64,000 nt of DNA from contig CP014773.1 of the NCBI GenBank assembly GCA_001596135.1, forward strand, positions 3,348,001 to 3,412,000, written 5' to 3'. The position numbers and the translations under genes are program-made. This stretch comes from Mucilaginibacter sp. PAMC 26640. Its GTDB lineage: Bacteria > Bacteroidota > Bacteroidia > Sphingobacteriales > Sphingobacteriaceae. Every line of letters starts with the position of its first letter. Positions within the stretch are counted from its first letter, which is position 1. Of the stretch, positions 35,057 to 43,426 are shown in pieces. The notes under the pieces were generated by a model. The model made no database searches, was not told where the DNA came from, and saw nothing but the letters and a program-made list of their open reading frames with translations.

Positions 35057-36271
35057 ATGCTTTCAACACCTTCAAAAACGTTTCTTTTAGGGGCTTTGCT
35101 TTCGGTGAGTATCGTTGGTACAGTTTCGGCACAGCAAAATACGGGGTTGCCGCCTGTGGAAACTCAAAAGCCTAACAGCGATTATAAATCGGCATTTGCG
35201 GGCCAAACCCGCGCGCCGGGTGTGAAAACCGCAACGGCCATCTCAGCAACCGTCATCAGCACCGATTTAAAACAACCATGGGGCCTTCGGGTACTGCCCG
35301 ACGGTCGTTTTTTGATCACCGAGAAACGCGGCACCATGCGCATCCTCAAAGCCAACGGGCAAGCTGATAAAACCATCACTAATCTCCCCGCTGTTGTAAA
35401 CGAGGGGCAGGGCGGCCTGCTTGATGTTAACATCGACCCTGCTTTTGCTACCAACCGCATGATCTACTGGGATTATGCCGAGTCGGTAGCCGATGGCTAC
35501 ATCCTGGCGGTAGCCAAGGGTAAATTAGCGGCCAACGAAAGTTCTATAGAAAATATTAAAGTGATCTACCGCGCCATCCCGGCTTACAAGGGATCCGGGC
35601 AGTATGGTTCGCGGATTTTGTTTGATAAGCAGGGTAACCTGTTTGTAAGCACCGGCGAGCGATCCGGCAATGACATCCGGGTAAAGGCGCAGGATCTGGG
35701 TGCCGCTATCGGCAAAGTGATCCATATTACCAAAGAAGGTAAACCGGTTGCAGATGGTCCGTTTGCGGGTAAGGCAGGTGCATTGCCCGAGATCTTTGCC
35801 TACGGTTTTCGTAATCCTGAGGGCATGACCTGGAACCCAGCCACAGGCGAGCTTTGGGAAGCAGAATTTGGCCCCCGTGGCGGCGACGAGATCAATATCG
35901 TACGTGCCGGCAAAAACTATGGCTGGCCCGTAGTAACGTACGGCATTGAATACAGCGGAAGCAAAGTAGGAGAAGGTATTCAGCAAAAAGAGGGCGTTAC
36001 CCAGCCAATTTACTATTGGGACCCGAGTATTTCTCCGGCAGGTATCACCTTTTATACCAGTAACGTAATCCCCGAATGGAAAGGCAACCTTTTCGTAGGC
36101 GGATTAAGCGGCTCGCATATTGCCCGGCTGGTGATCAAAAACAATAAGGTAGTAGGCGAGGAACGCCTGGTTAGGGATAAAAATGAACGCTGGCGTGCCC
36201 TTGCCACCGGTAAAGACGGCGCCCTTTATGGTGTTACCGATGGCGGTAAACTATACAGGATAGGCAAATAG
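35057..36271 (+). CDS. Exported PQQ-dependent sugar dehydrogenase (YliI/GDH-B-like)
   Basis: 404 aa from MLSTPSKTFLLG (ATG 35057), whose signal peptide is cut after VSAQ. The six-bladed propeller of soluble glucose/aldose dehydrogenases is evident: LKQPWGLRVLPDGRFLITEKRGTMRI, then GGLLDVNIDP, then KGSGQYGSRILFDKQG, then AYGFRNPEGMTWNPATGELWEAEFGPRGGDEINI, then NYGWPVVTYG. The Glu/Arg/Gly block near 255-285 forms the cofactor and Ca2+ site in family members. It oxidises sugars in the periplasm. PQQ synthesis genes are not in the window. Confidence 0.92.
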   Translation: MLSTPSKTFLLGALLSVSIVGTVSAQQNTGLPPVETQKPNSDYKSAFAGQTRAPGVKTATAISATVISTDLKQPWGLRVLPDGRFLITEKRGTMRILKANGQADKTITNLPAVVNEGQGGLLDVNIDPAFATNRMIYWDYAESVADGYILAVAKGKLAANESSIENIKVIYRAIPAYKGSGQYGSRILFDKQGNLFVSTGERSGNDIRVKAQDLGAAIGKVIHITKEGKPVADGPFAGKAGALPEIFAYGFRNPEGMTWNPATGELWEAEFGPRGGDEINIVRAGKNYGWPVVTYGIEYSGSKVGEGIQQKEGVTQPIYYWDPSISPAGITFYTSNVIPEWKGNLFVGGLSGSHIARLVIKNNKVVGEERLVRDKNERWRALATGKDGALYGVTDGGKLYRIGK

Positions 36272-36300
36272 CTTAACGGGTAGCACATGCCATCTGGTAC

Positions 36301-36342
36301 AAATAGCAAAGGCAGGGACTTTAGTCCCTGCCTTTGCTATTT
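36301..36342. terminator. Strong bidirectional hairpin terminator
   Basis: 20-bp perfect arms (AAATAGCAAAGGCAGGGACT, two bases, then its reverse complement). It lies 30 bases after the dehydrogenase stop and directly next to the stop of the convergent small gene at 36344, so it can serve both strands. Confidence 0.85.
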
Positions 36343-36343
36343 G

Positions 36344-36541
36344 CTAGTCTACCCAGCAAACGAGATCTATCTCTGATTGGATCTCTGGGGGCAGCGACTG
36401 GTTGACCACATGTACGCTCACCAGTTTTTTACCCCTTATTTTTACGCAGTCCATAATATGGAGTGCACGCTCTTTGAAAAAAGCATGGTACCTTATTTCA
36501 ATTGCTGCCAAATTTTTGACAGCATGTTCCCTGCTTTCCAT
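36344..36541 (-). CDS. Small hypothetical protein
   Basis: 65 aa, soluble. Notable segments are KNLAAIEIRYHAFFKER and KKLVSVHVVNQSLPPEIQ, with a C-terminal CWVD. The ATG is preceded by an A-rich leader (AAAATTCATTAAA), usual for genes in this phylum. It ends exactly at the shared terminator, which supports it as a transcribed gene. I do not know the family. 36542-36863, upstream, contains no gene I can support. Confidence 0.6.
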   Translation of the reverse strand: MESREHAVKNLAAIEIRYHAFFKERALHIMDCVKIRGKKLVSVHVVNQSLPPEIQSEIDLVCWVD

Positions 36542-36863
36542 TTTAATGAATTTTAATTTGTGGGGTGAAAATTTGTTAGTGCAGGATGTAGGAAAAATAG
36601 AGAGGGAACGGTAATTATTGCAGCACTTCGTCGACCTATATAATTGAAATATTTGCAGTTTGTTTGGCGATAAGGTAAAAAAATACAGTGGGGTGGATAG
36701 TTTTTAGCAGGGTAGAGGCTTCGGTTTTGTTACAAGGAATGAGTTGCAAACTTTTGATTTTGGCATAATTGTATTTTTGGAATCGTAGCCTCTTCTTCCG
36801 GCTAGGCTGTTGAGTAGTAGTATGCAATTCAGCAGCGTTTTTATTTGCATTCGTATGAGCTGT

Positions 36864-37007
36864 ATGCGGGCCACAAGCGAGGACGCTTGCGGCAGCGGGG
36901 GGGGGCAGTGGGCGACATCCGGCGGCAGAATACTTGTTTAGTTATTACTTCTGCTTGTAAGTCACTTTAATATGCTACAGCATACGTTCTCGCTTGTGGT
37001 CGCATGC
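36864..37007. repeat. Inverted pair of REP sequences upstream of the RAYT gene
   Basis: REP 1 (36864-36900) reads ATGCGGGCCACAAGCGAGGA followed by CGCTTGCGGCAGCGG, with the stem CAAGCG/CGCTTG. REP 2 (36971-37007) is the same unit inverted, with ACGTTCTCGCTTGTGGTCGC. Together they form a BIME-like pair 45 bases before the transposase gene. Confidence 0.8.
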
Positions 37008-37052
37008 AAATCGGATGTTGCTGTTAAATCTGGTATTTATTATTTTTAAACC

Positions 37053-37598
37053 ATGAGCCGTAATTATAAATTTCATAACCCCGAAGGATTATACTTTGTA
37101 AGTTTTGCTACTATTTTTTGGATGGATGTTTTTGTAAGGCGGTTATATTTCGATTGCCTGGTAGACAATTTGAATCACTGCGTCGATGAAAAAGGCATGG
37201 AAATTTATGCCTGGTGCATTATGCCCAGTCACGTTCACTTGGTTTTTAAATCCACCATTGAAAAGCCGGATACGTTGATAGGCGGCTTTAAATCTTTTAC
37301 TTCCCGCAAATTGACTAAGCTGATAGAAGAAAATATACAGGAAAGCCGCCGCGAATGGCTATTAAACGCTTTTAAAAAAGCAGGCGCAGCCAACTCAAAT
37401 AATACGAATTACCAATTTTGGCAGCAGCACAATCAACCCATCGAATTGTGGAGCAATGCCGTTATTCAGCAAAAGATCGACTATACGCACAACAATCCTG
37501 TAGAAGCAGGCTTTGTTGAAAACGACTACGAATATTTGTACAGCAGCGCCCGCAATTACTGCGGCATACCCGGTCGCGTAAAAGTCATCGTGGATTAA
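37053..37598 (+). CDS. REP-associated tyrosine transposase (RAYT, Y1/IS200-like)
   Basis: 181 aa. The HUH motif is His60-Val-His62 in CIMPSHVHLVF, and the catalytic Tyr is probably Tyr144 in QQKIDYTHNNPVEAGF. Both are intact. RAYT enzymes nick single-stranded REP hairpins and are thought to spread them; they are domesticated relatives of IS200/IS605 transposases. Here the gene is bracketed by inverted REP pairs at 36864-37007 and 37617-37741, so enzyme and likely substrate are together. The start gives the typical MSRNYKFHNPEGLYFVSF N-terminus. Confidence 0.93.
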   Translation: MSRNYKFHNPEGLYFVSFATIFWMDVFVRRLYFDCLVDNLNHCVDEKGMEIYAWCIMPSHVHLVFKSTIEKPDTLIGGFKSFTSRKLTKLIEENIQESRREWLLNAFKKAGAANSNNTNYQFWQQHNQPIELWSNAVIQQKIDYTHNNPVEAGFVENDYEYLYSSARNYCGIPGRVKVIVD

Positions 37599-37616
37599 TA
37601 AGAATCCGTTGAGTTG

Positions 37617-37806
37617 CATGCGGGCCACAAGCGGGGACGCTTGCGGCAGCGGGCGCAGCGGTATACCTGTGTAATTTTCACTCCCGGCTGTAATATTACG
37701 TTAATATGCTACCGCAAGCGTCCTCGCTTGTGGCCGCGCGCTAAGTAGCCGATGTATTGTCCTAAAATAAGTTTACAGGTTAGGCAGGAACGCTTGCGGC
37801 AGCGGG
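37617..37806. repeat. REP sequences downstream of the RAYT gene
   Basis: REP 3 (37617-37651) matches REP 1 with GGGGA in the loop; REP 4 (37704-37741) is inverted and reads ACCGCAAGCGTCCTCGCTTG. A half copy (GGAACGCTTGCGGCAGCGGG) lies at 37786-37806. The pair mirrors the one upstream of the gene. 37807-38006 holds nothing further. Confidence 0.8.
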
Positions 37807-38006
37807 GTTGAGTGTTCGCTTGGTGGTATCAATTCAATTATGCCAATAGGTTTTACATATGGAGAGTTCGGATTCAAGTCATGACGCTCAGAATATTCAT
37901 TTATCAGAAAGCCGCAAAGAATTTTGTTTCTTGCGGCCGTCGTGTTATTGCGTAAGTAGCATATGGTTACCAGTCCATTGCCCTGTCATTAAAATGCATC
38001 CTGGTA

Positions 38007-39086
38007 TTACAGCGTTTTTTTAATCACTCTTATTGCACCGTAGTAGTCAGTTACAAAGATACCATATGGTTTTACCGTGATGCCACTTAAAAGGGTAAAC
38101 TCAGCTTTGTCCGCAGGCCCGTCCAGGATACCGTAACCGCCTGTATAAGAGGTAAGGGCTGTTTCCACTCCGGTGCTGCTAATGTGACTCACCATATTAT
38201 ACAGGTCAGTTGTCGCCAATGGGTTTTTAACTTTGATAATAAAAAAATTTTCCTGGCTGGTTTCGTTAAAATTCTTATCGCGCTTGGCTGGTCCAAAATC
38301 TCTGATGTAAGTATCAGCTTCATTAAGTTTAAATATGGTGCTTACCGTACCGCCAACGGTAACTCTTCGCAATTTTTGGCCGTTATAGTCATATGGGTCG
38401 CTGCTGTTATTATCCAGGATGTATAGGTTGCCGTCGGCAGCAAACTTAATCGCTATGATCCGGTTAAACCGCGCTGTAGCGGCTGGTCCGTCGGCAGTGC
38501 CGCTCACGCCGGTCTGGCCAGCCAGTACGGTTGCTATACCGGCAGGGCTCACCTTCACAATGCGGCGGTTCTGCGAATCTGCAATATAGAGGCTACTATC
38601 AGGCCCTATTGCCACATCGGTCGGTCCGTTAAGACTCAAACTCAACGGCACATAACTTAAATGCTTATTGCGGTCTATTTTATAAATTTTATTGGCTCTT
38701 GTAAGCGTTCCGTAAACGGTACCGTTACTACCGGCCTTAAGGCCGCCTTCGCCAAGTAGGCCAGTATTATCACTCGGTAAGGTTACGAGTAGTTTTCCCA
38801 CGCCTGCTTGCGTATAGCTAAAAACCTGGTGAGTGTAGGAGGATGTAAAATAAAGGGTGCCATTAGCATCGCTGCAAATTCTTGCCGGCGTTGTTTGTTT
38901 GTAAATGGTGGCCACTTCATACTGGCTGCTTACGCTCGGCAAGTTAGCCGCCAGTCTGTTTGCTGCCGAAATTGATTTTCCTTCGGTAAGAGGCGATAAA
39001 GGATTATCTTTTTTGCAATTGCTTAGCAACGATGCAACGCAAAGCCCCCAAGCCAGCAACGCTGTCTTTTGTTGTAATGTTTTCAT
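38007..39086 (-). CDS. NHL-repeat beta-propeller lipoprotein
   Basis: 359 aa. The signal ends in LSNC (Cys24) followed by KKD. The body has NHL-type repeats: ARICSDANGTLYFTSSYTHQVFSY, then GPTDVAIGPDSSLYIADSQNRRIVKVSPAG, then IAIKFAADGNLYILDNN, then SGITVKPYGIFVTDYYGAIRVI. A propeller attached to a membrane, surface or periplasmic side. Similar IPT/NHL lipoproteins often accompany SusD-like genes, but none is nearby. Monocistronic; function unknown. Confidence 0.87.
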   Translation of the reverse strand: MKTLQQKTALLAWGLCVASLLSNCKKDNPLSPLTEGKSISAANRLAANLPSVSSQYEVATIYKQTTPARICSDANGTLYFTSSYTHQVFSYTQAGVGKLLVTLPSDNTGLLGEGGLKAGSNGTVYGTLTRANKIYKIDRNKHLSYVPLSLSLNGPTDVAIGPDSSLYIADSQNRRIVKVSPAGIATVLAGQTGVSGTADGPAATARFNRIIAIKFAADGNLYILDNNSSDPYDYNGQKLRRVTVGGTVSTIFKLNEADTYIRDFGPAKRDKNFNETSQENFFIIKVKNPLATTDLYNMVSHISSTGVETALTSYTGGYGILDGPADKAEFTLLSGITVKPYGIFVTDYYGAIRVIKKTL

Positions 39087-39590
39087 AGTGTAATGGTTAT
39101 GATGGTTTAATAAAGTACCAGGGGTGGGTACAAATCAAATGTAGGCAGATGCCCGGCACTAAGGGCGGCCTTGACGGAACTTGTGCTGAAATTGTATAAA
39201 GGTATGACCTACTAATCCCCTTTAACTTGAAGATGCCGGCCCGGTCTACACATAAAAAAGGCATATGAAAATGGATTTGATCTGAGACCAGTTTGCATGT
39301 CTGTTGATGATCTTGCTGATGACTAAACGTATCGATGACCGCTTGGGCGTAAGATATCAATAAGCGAATTGGCTTTTTGCGGTTCCCGGATCACGGGACT
39401 CTATAGTTACTGCAAAGGTCAATGCTTTAGACGGTATACTAGTGGCTACAGTAATTGTTGTTTTAAATCAGCAACCTCTATTTTTATCAGCACAGCAAGC
39501 GGCTTCCCTGTGGCCGTTTACAAAGAAATCATCTTGTTAATATCCAAAGGGCACTACAACAGATAAGCAGCTTTAGCAATAGGGATGGTC
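39087..39590. other. Gap without a gene
   Basis: About 500 bases between the NHL lipoprotein and dispersed repeat A. Short open frames on both strands lack any plausible ribosome site, coding bias or motif. I see no tRNA or other RNA. Confidence 0.5.
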
Positions 39591-39659
39591 GCGGATACCG
39601 GCCCTGTGCGTAATGCCTGCAGGCGTATGAGCAGACAGCCCGGGCCGAAGGCATTGCCA
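39591..39659. repeat. Dispersed repeat A, copy 2
   Basis: Same orientation as 32941-33009 and about 75-80 percent identical by eye; the outer blocks GCGGATACCGGCC and CCCGGGCCGAAGGCA are exact. It ends 50 bases before the palindrome at 39709. Confidence 0.65.
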
Positions 39660-39708
39660 AAATATATATCTATCCCCCTTTCCTAAATCCTTCCCAATCC
39701 CAAACCAC

Positions 39709-39728
39709 TTTGTCCGAAATCGAACAAA
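39709..39728. promoter_or_regulatory. Palindromic upstream activator site for the sigma-54 regulator
   Basis: TTTGTCCGAAATCGAACAAA: 9-bp arms with one mismatch and a 2-base centre. Its centre is about 85 bases before the predicted start of transcription at the sigma-54 promoter, where NtrC-family activators usually bind. The likely binder is the regulator encoded at 45889 in the same operon. Inference from position and symmetry. Confidence 0.6.
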
Positions 39729-39777
39729 AACCAATCTTTAAAATCTCATAAACTTCAGTAAATCAACAAACTAAGTT

Positions 39778-39795
39778 TGGTATGTCCCTTGCAAA
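39778..39795 (+). promoter_or_regulatory. Sigma-54 (-24/-12) promoter of the ABC efflux operon
   Basis: TTGGTATGTCCCTTGCAA: GG at 39779-39780 and GC at 39791-39792 with exactly 10 bases between, and the TTGCA at -12, matching the TGGCAC-N5-TTGCA consensus with CA changed to TA. Predicted transcription start is near 39803, about 19 bases before the ATG at 39822. The operon it drives encodes a GAFTDA-containing activator, which is what such a promoter needs. Confidence 0.75.
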
Positions 39796-39821
39796 CCCCT
39801 ATGCATTACAACGCATAGCAA

Positions 39822-41069
39822 ATGGATCAGATTATAGAACAGGAAGTAACCGCCCGCAAACGCAAGAAGGGTATCATCATAGGGGCCGTAGCCGTTTTGG
39901 CACTCGTGGCTGCCGTGTGGCTGCTGCGCAGTACGCTGAAGGGCAGCATTAAACGCAGCGAGATCACTACTGCCGTAGTGCAGCAAGGCAGCGTGGAAAA
40001 TACGCTTAACGCCACCGGCGAGGTGCTGCCCGAGTTTGAAGAGATCCTCACCAGTCCCATCAACGCCTCCATTAAAGTTGTACTGAAAGACGCGGGTACC
40101 AAAGTAATTGCCGGGAGTTCGATCCTCACGCTGGATAAGTCGGCCGCGAAAACGGAGTTTGACAAGATCAACTTCCAAATGCAGAGCAAGCGCAACGAGA
40201 TCAGCAAGCTGAAACTCGACCTCAACAAAAGCTTTTTCGATATCCAAAGCAACAACGACATTAAGCAGCTCCGCATCACCAACCTGGCCGATGCTGTTGA
40301 AAATGCCAAAAGACTGTTCAAAGCCGGCGGCGGCACCCGTGAAGGCATTGAGCAGGCCGAACTGAACCTGAAAGTGGCCCAGCTGGAAAAGAAACAGCTG
40401 GAGAACGAGATCAAAAGCAAACAGCAAACCATGCAGATAGAGATCAAAGAGGCGGAAATTGCTTTGGCGATCCAGGAAAACGACCAAAGCGCCTTACAGC
40501 GCAAACTCCAGTTAGCCAATATCATTGCCACCCGTGGCGGTGTAGTCACCTATGTAAATAAAAACATCGGCGCCACCGTTCGCGAAGGTGATGCGCTTGC
40601 CCGCATTGCCGACCTGGGCAGCTTTAAGGTGAACGGCAGCATCAGCGATAGCTATATGGATCAGCTGCGCAACGGCATGCCGGTGGTTGTGCGGATCAAT
40701 GATAGTCAGCTGAAGGGGCACATTGTTAACGTGTACCCCTCGGTTCAAAATAGCATCGTTAGCTTCGATGTACAGCTGGACGAGCGTAACAGCAAACTGC
40801 TGCGACCGAATATGAAGGTGGATGTGTACCCGGTTACCGCCGTGCACGCCAAAACCATGCGGGTAACCAACGGTGCGGCCTTTAAGGGCCCGGCCAGCCA
40901 GGAGATCTTTGTGATCAACGGCAACAAAGCGGAGCGCAGGTCGGTGCATATCGGGCTCATCAATTTTGATTATGTAGAGATCATGGACGGTGTAAAACCA
41001 GGAGATATGGTGATTACATCGGATATGAGCGAGTACAAGAATGTAAAGGAACTCACCATTAAAGATTGA
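39822..41069 (+). CDS. HlyD/MacA-family efflux adaptor
   Basis: 415 aa. A short cytoplasmic N-terminus (MDQIIEQEVTARKRKKG) precedes one membrane anchor (about 18-35), then a lipoyl/barrel region (LNATGEVLPEFEEILTSPINA), a long coiled-coil hairpin (about 105-225, Lys/Glu/Gln-rich) and a second half lipoyl domain (IIATRGGVVTYVNKNIGATV), beta-barrel and C-terminal domain. It would connect the ABC permeases to the TolC gene that starts 4 bases after its stop. It is the first gene after the sigma-54 promoter. Confidence 0.92.
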   Translation: MDQIIEQEVTARKRKKGIIIGAVAVLALVAAVWLLRSTLKGSIKRSEITTAVVQQGSVENTLNATGEVLPEFEEILTSPINASIKVVLKDAGTKVIAGSSILTLDKSAAKTEFDKINFQMQSKRNEISKLKLDLNKSFFDIQSNNDIKQLRITNLADAVENAKRLFKAGGGTREGIEQAELNLKVAQLEKKQLENEIKSKQQTMQIEIKEAEIALAIQENDQSALQRKLQLANIIATRGGVVTYVNKNIGATVREGDALARIADLGSFKVNGSISDSYMDQLRNGMPVVVRINDSQLKGHIVNVYPSVQNSIVSFDVQLDERNSKLLRPNMKVDVYPVTAVHAKTMRVTNGAAFKGPASQEIFVINGNKAERRSVHIGLINFDYVEIMDGVKPGDMVITSDMSEYKNVKELTIKD

Positions 41070-41073
41070 TGCT

Positions 41074-42531
41074 ATGAAATACCTGTACATCATCTTTTTT
41101 ATCAGTCTTTGCACGTCAGCCTTTGCCCGCGGCGGGGGAGATACCGTATTACTAAGTCTGCAGGACGTGGTGGATATGGCTAAGCGCAATTCTATTGCCG
41201 CGAAACAAGCCGTAACCCAGCGCGAGAATAAGTATTGGCAGTATCGTACCTTTAAGTCGAATTACCAGCCGCAGTTATCGTTAAGCGGCAATTTGCCGGG
41301 CTATAGCAAAACTACCCAGCAGGTGCTGCAGCCGGACGGTACCATATTGTTCCAGCCGGTGCATAACGATAATTCTTCGCTGCAGCTGAATTTTAGCCAG
41401 AGCATTACCGCCACCGGTGGTTCGGTTTACGGTACCACCTCCATGCAGCGCTTTTACGACTTCGACCGGCATAACCAGCTCTATAATGGCGTGCCCTATG
41501 CCATAGGGTACAGCCAACCGCTGTTTCAGTTTAACCAGCTGCGCTGGGATAAAAAGATAGAGCCGCTGAAGTTTAACGAGAGCAAGCAGGCGTATATCGA
41601 ATCGCAGGAGCAGATAGCGATCACGGTGAGCGGCTATTTTTTCGATCTGCTGCTGGCACAGGAAAATCTGAAGATAGCGGAAACCAACTTTACCAATACC
41701 GAAAAGATCCTGAAGATCGCCAACGTGAAGTTCGATTTGGGGAAGATCTCCAAAAACGAGATCCTGCAATTGCAGCTGGAACGCCTCAACGCGCAAAAGG
41801 CTGTAGGTACGGCCAAAAGGGATATGGAAATTGCTACTTTGAACCTGCGCACCTATACCGGTACGGAAGGGGAGCAGAAGATAGCGCTGGCCCTGCCGTC
41901 AACCATTATCAACATGACGGTATCGGCAGATAAGGTTTTGGAAGAGGCCTTTGCCAACCGCAGCGATGCCATTGCCTTTGTGCGCCGCATTGCCGAAGCC
42001 AAACGGGACGTAGCGAAAGCCAAAGGGCAAAACGGATTGATTGCTACCTTAACGGCCAACATCGGTTACAGCAATACGGCCCGCAACATCCCGGATGTGT
42101 ACCGCAATCCGCAGAACCAGCAGTTACTGCAGCTGCAATTCGCCATCCCGGTGCTGGATTGGGGGCGGTCCAAATCCCGCGAGAAGACCGCACAAGCCAA
42201 TGAGCAGTTTGTGGAATACGCCGTGGAGCAGGACAAACAAACCTTCAAACAGCAGATCGTAACGCAGGTTACACTGTTCAATATGATGAAAGATCAGCTG
42301 GTGTTTACCGCCCAGGCGGATAGTATTGCATCGGAAAAGTACAAAATAGCCCGCGACCGCTATGTGCTCGGCGACCTCAGCATTACCGATCTTAGCATCG
42401 CCTTTCAGGAAAACGACCAGGCCAAACGCGACTACGTAGCCGCCCTTCGCGATTTTTGGGGAGCCTATTACCAGTTAAGATATTTAAGCTTGTACGATTT
42501 TGAAAGAAAAGAAAAGATAAGTTATAAATGA
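41074..42531 (+). CDS. TolC-family outer-membrane efflux channel
   Basis: 485 aa with a signal peptide (MKYLYIIFFISLCTSAFA). It shows the repeated TolC helix-strand plan: LQDVVDMAKRNSIAAKQA, then NFTNTEKILKIANVKFDLGKISKNEILQL split by strands, then a second half with VLEEAFANRSDAIAFVRR and ARDRYVLGDLSITDL. It forms the outer duct of the tripartite pump encoded by the operon. The four-base gap to the adaptor gene suggests translational coupling. Confidence 0.92.
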   Translation: MKYLYIIFFISLCTSAFARGGGDTVLLSLQDVVDMAKRNSIAAKQAVTQRENKYWQYRTFKSNYQPQLSLSGNLPGYSKTTQQVLQPDGTILFQPVHNDNSSLQLNFSQSITATGGSVYGTTSMQRFYDFDRHNQLYNGVPYAIGYSQPLFQFNQLRWDKKIEPLKFNESKQAYIESQEQIAITVSGYFFDLLLAQENLKIAETNFTNTEKILKIANVKFDLGKISKNEILQLQLERLNAQKAVGTAKRDMEIATLNLRTYTGTEGEQKIALALPSTIINMTVSADKVLEEAFANRSDAIAFVRRIAEAKRDVAKAKGQNGLIATLTANIGYSNTARNIPDVYRNPQNQQLLQLQFAIPVLDWGRSKSREKTAQANEQFVEYAVEQDKQTFKQQIVTQVTLFNMMKDQLVFTAQADSIASEKYKIARDRYVLGDLSITDLSIAFQENDQAKRDYVAALRDFWGAYYQLRYLSLYDFERKEKISYK

Positions 42532-42543
42532 GTCGGGAAGATA

Positions 42544-42670
42544 GAAAGTCTGAAAGAAAGTCCGAAAGTCCGAAAGTCCGGAAGTCTGAAAGTCCGAAAG
42601 TCCGAAAGACGGAGCTTCACCCTCTTTGCGTAGCAGAGAGGGTCGGGCAGCGAAGCGAACCCGGGGTGAG
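42544..42670. repeat. Tandem 8-mer array followed by a three-stem REP-like element
   Basis: 42544-42611 is an imperfect tandem of GAAAGTCC (about eight units, some with T or with insertions). 42615-42670 can fold with an outer stem (TCACCC/GGGTGA) enclosing two hairpins: CCTCTTTGC/GCAGAGAGG and CGGG/CCCG. It lies inside the operon between tolC and the ATPase gene, so it could alter the ratio of the upstream and downstream products. Confidence 0.65.
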
Positions 42671-42735
42671 TTAACTAATGAACTATAAAATTAATATAAT
42701 CAATAAATCACTAAATCAATAAATCACAAATCACT

Positions 42736-43401
42736 ATGATACAATTACAAAACATCGAAAAAGTTTACCGAACCGACACTATACAAACACTTGCCTTAAA
42801 CAGTATTAATCTGGAAATAGAGAAAGGAGAGTTTCTGTCTATCATGGGTCCTTCGGGCTGCGGCAAGAGTACGTTACTAAATATAATGGGCCTGCTGGAT
42901 CAGCCATCGGGCGGCAGCATCCGGATAGACGACCAAACTACCGACAAATTCAGCGATAAGCAGCTGGCGGCATTCCGTAATAAAAAGTTGGGTTTTATTT
43001 TCCAGAGTTACCATTTGATCAACGATCTGCAGGTGCTGGACAATGTGGAGCTGCCTTTGCTTTACCGCGACACCACCGCAAAAGAACGCCGTGAATTGGC
43101 AACCGAGGCTTTAGAGAAAGTGGGGTTGAGTAACCGCATCAAGCATTTCCCAAAGCAGCTTTCGGGCGGGCAGCGGCAGCGCGTGGCTATTGCCCGGGCA
43201 ATAGTGGGCAGGCCGGAGATCATCCTGGCGGATGAGCCTACGGGTAACCTGGATAGTGCTATGGGTAACGAGATAATGGATATTCTGCTTAACCTTAACC
43301 GTAACGATGGTACCACCATTGTAATGGTTACCCACGATGAAAACATGGCCCAAAAAACGCACCGTTTGGTGAGGTTGTTTGATGGTTCGCAGGTTCAATA
43401 G
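42736..43401 (+). CDS. ABC transporter ATP-binding protein (MacB/LolD type)
   Basis: 221 aa, a single nucleotide-binding domain. Walker A GPSGCGKST (38-46), Q-loop Gln90 in FIFQSYHL, signature LSGGQ (142-146), Walker B ILADE (163-167) followed by PTGNLD, and the switch His in TIVMVTHDE. It energises the two FtsX-type permeases that follow (25 and 33 bases apart). This family powers mechanotransmission pumps such as MacB or LolCDE rather than importers. The 204-base gap before it holds a repeat, but no promoter I can identify. Confidence 0.95.
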   Translation: MIQLQNIEKVYRTDTIQTLALNSINLEIEKGEFLSIMGPSGCGKSTLLNIMGLLDQPSGGSIRIDDQTTDKFSDKQLAAFRNKKLGFIFQSYHLINDLQVLDNVELPLLYRDTTAKERRELATEALEKVGLSNRIKHFPKQLSGGQRQRVAIARAIVGRPEIILADEPTGNLDSAMGNEIMDILLNLNRNDGTTIVMVTHDENMAQKTHRLVRLFDGSQVQ

Positions 43402-43426
43402 TTCATCAGCCTAAACAGAAAAGATC

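Noticed and set aside
36636..36827. 63-codon minus-strand frame before the RAYT gene
   Set aside because: No ribosome site, no motif, and it ends in hydrophobic low-complexity sequence; not supportable as a gene.
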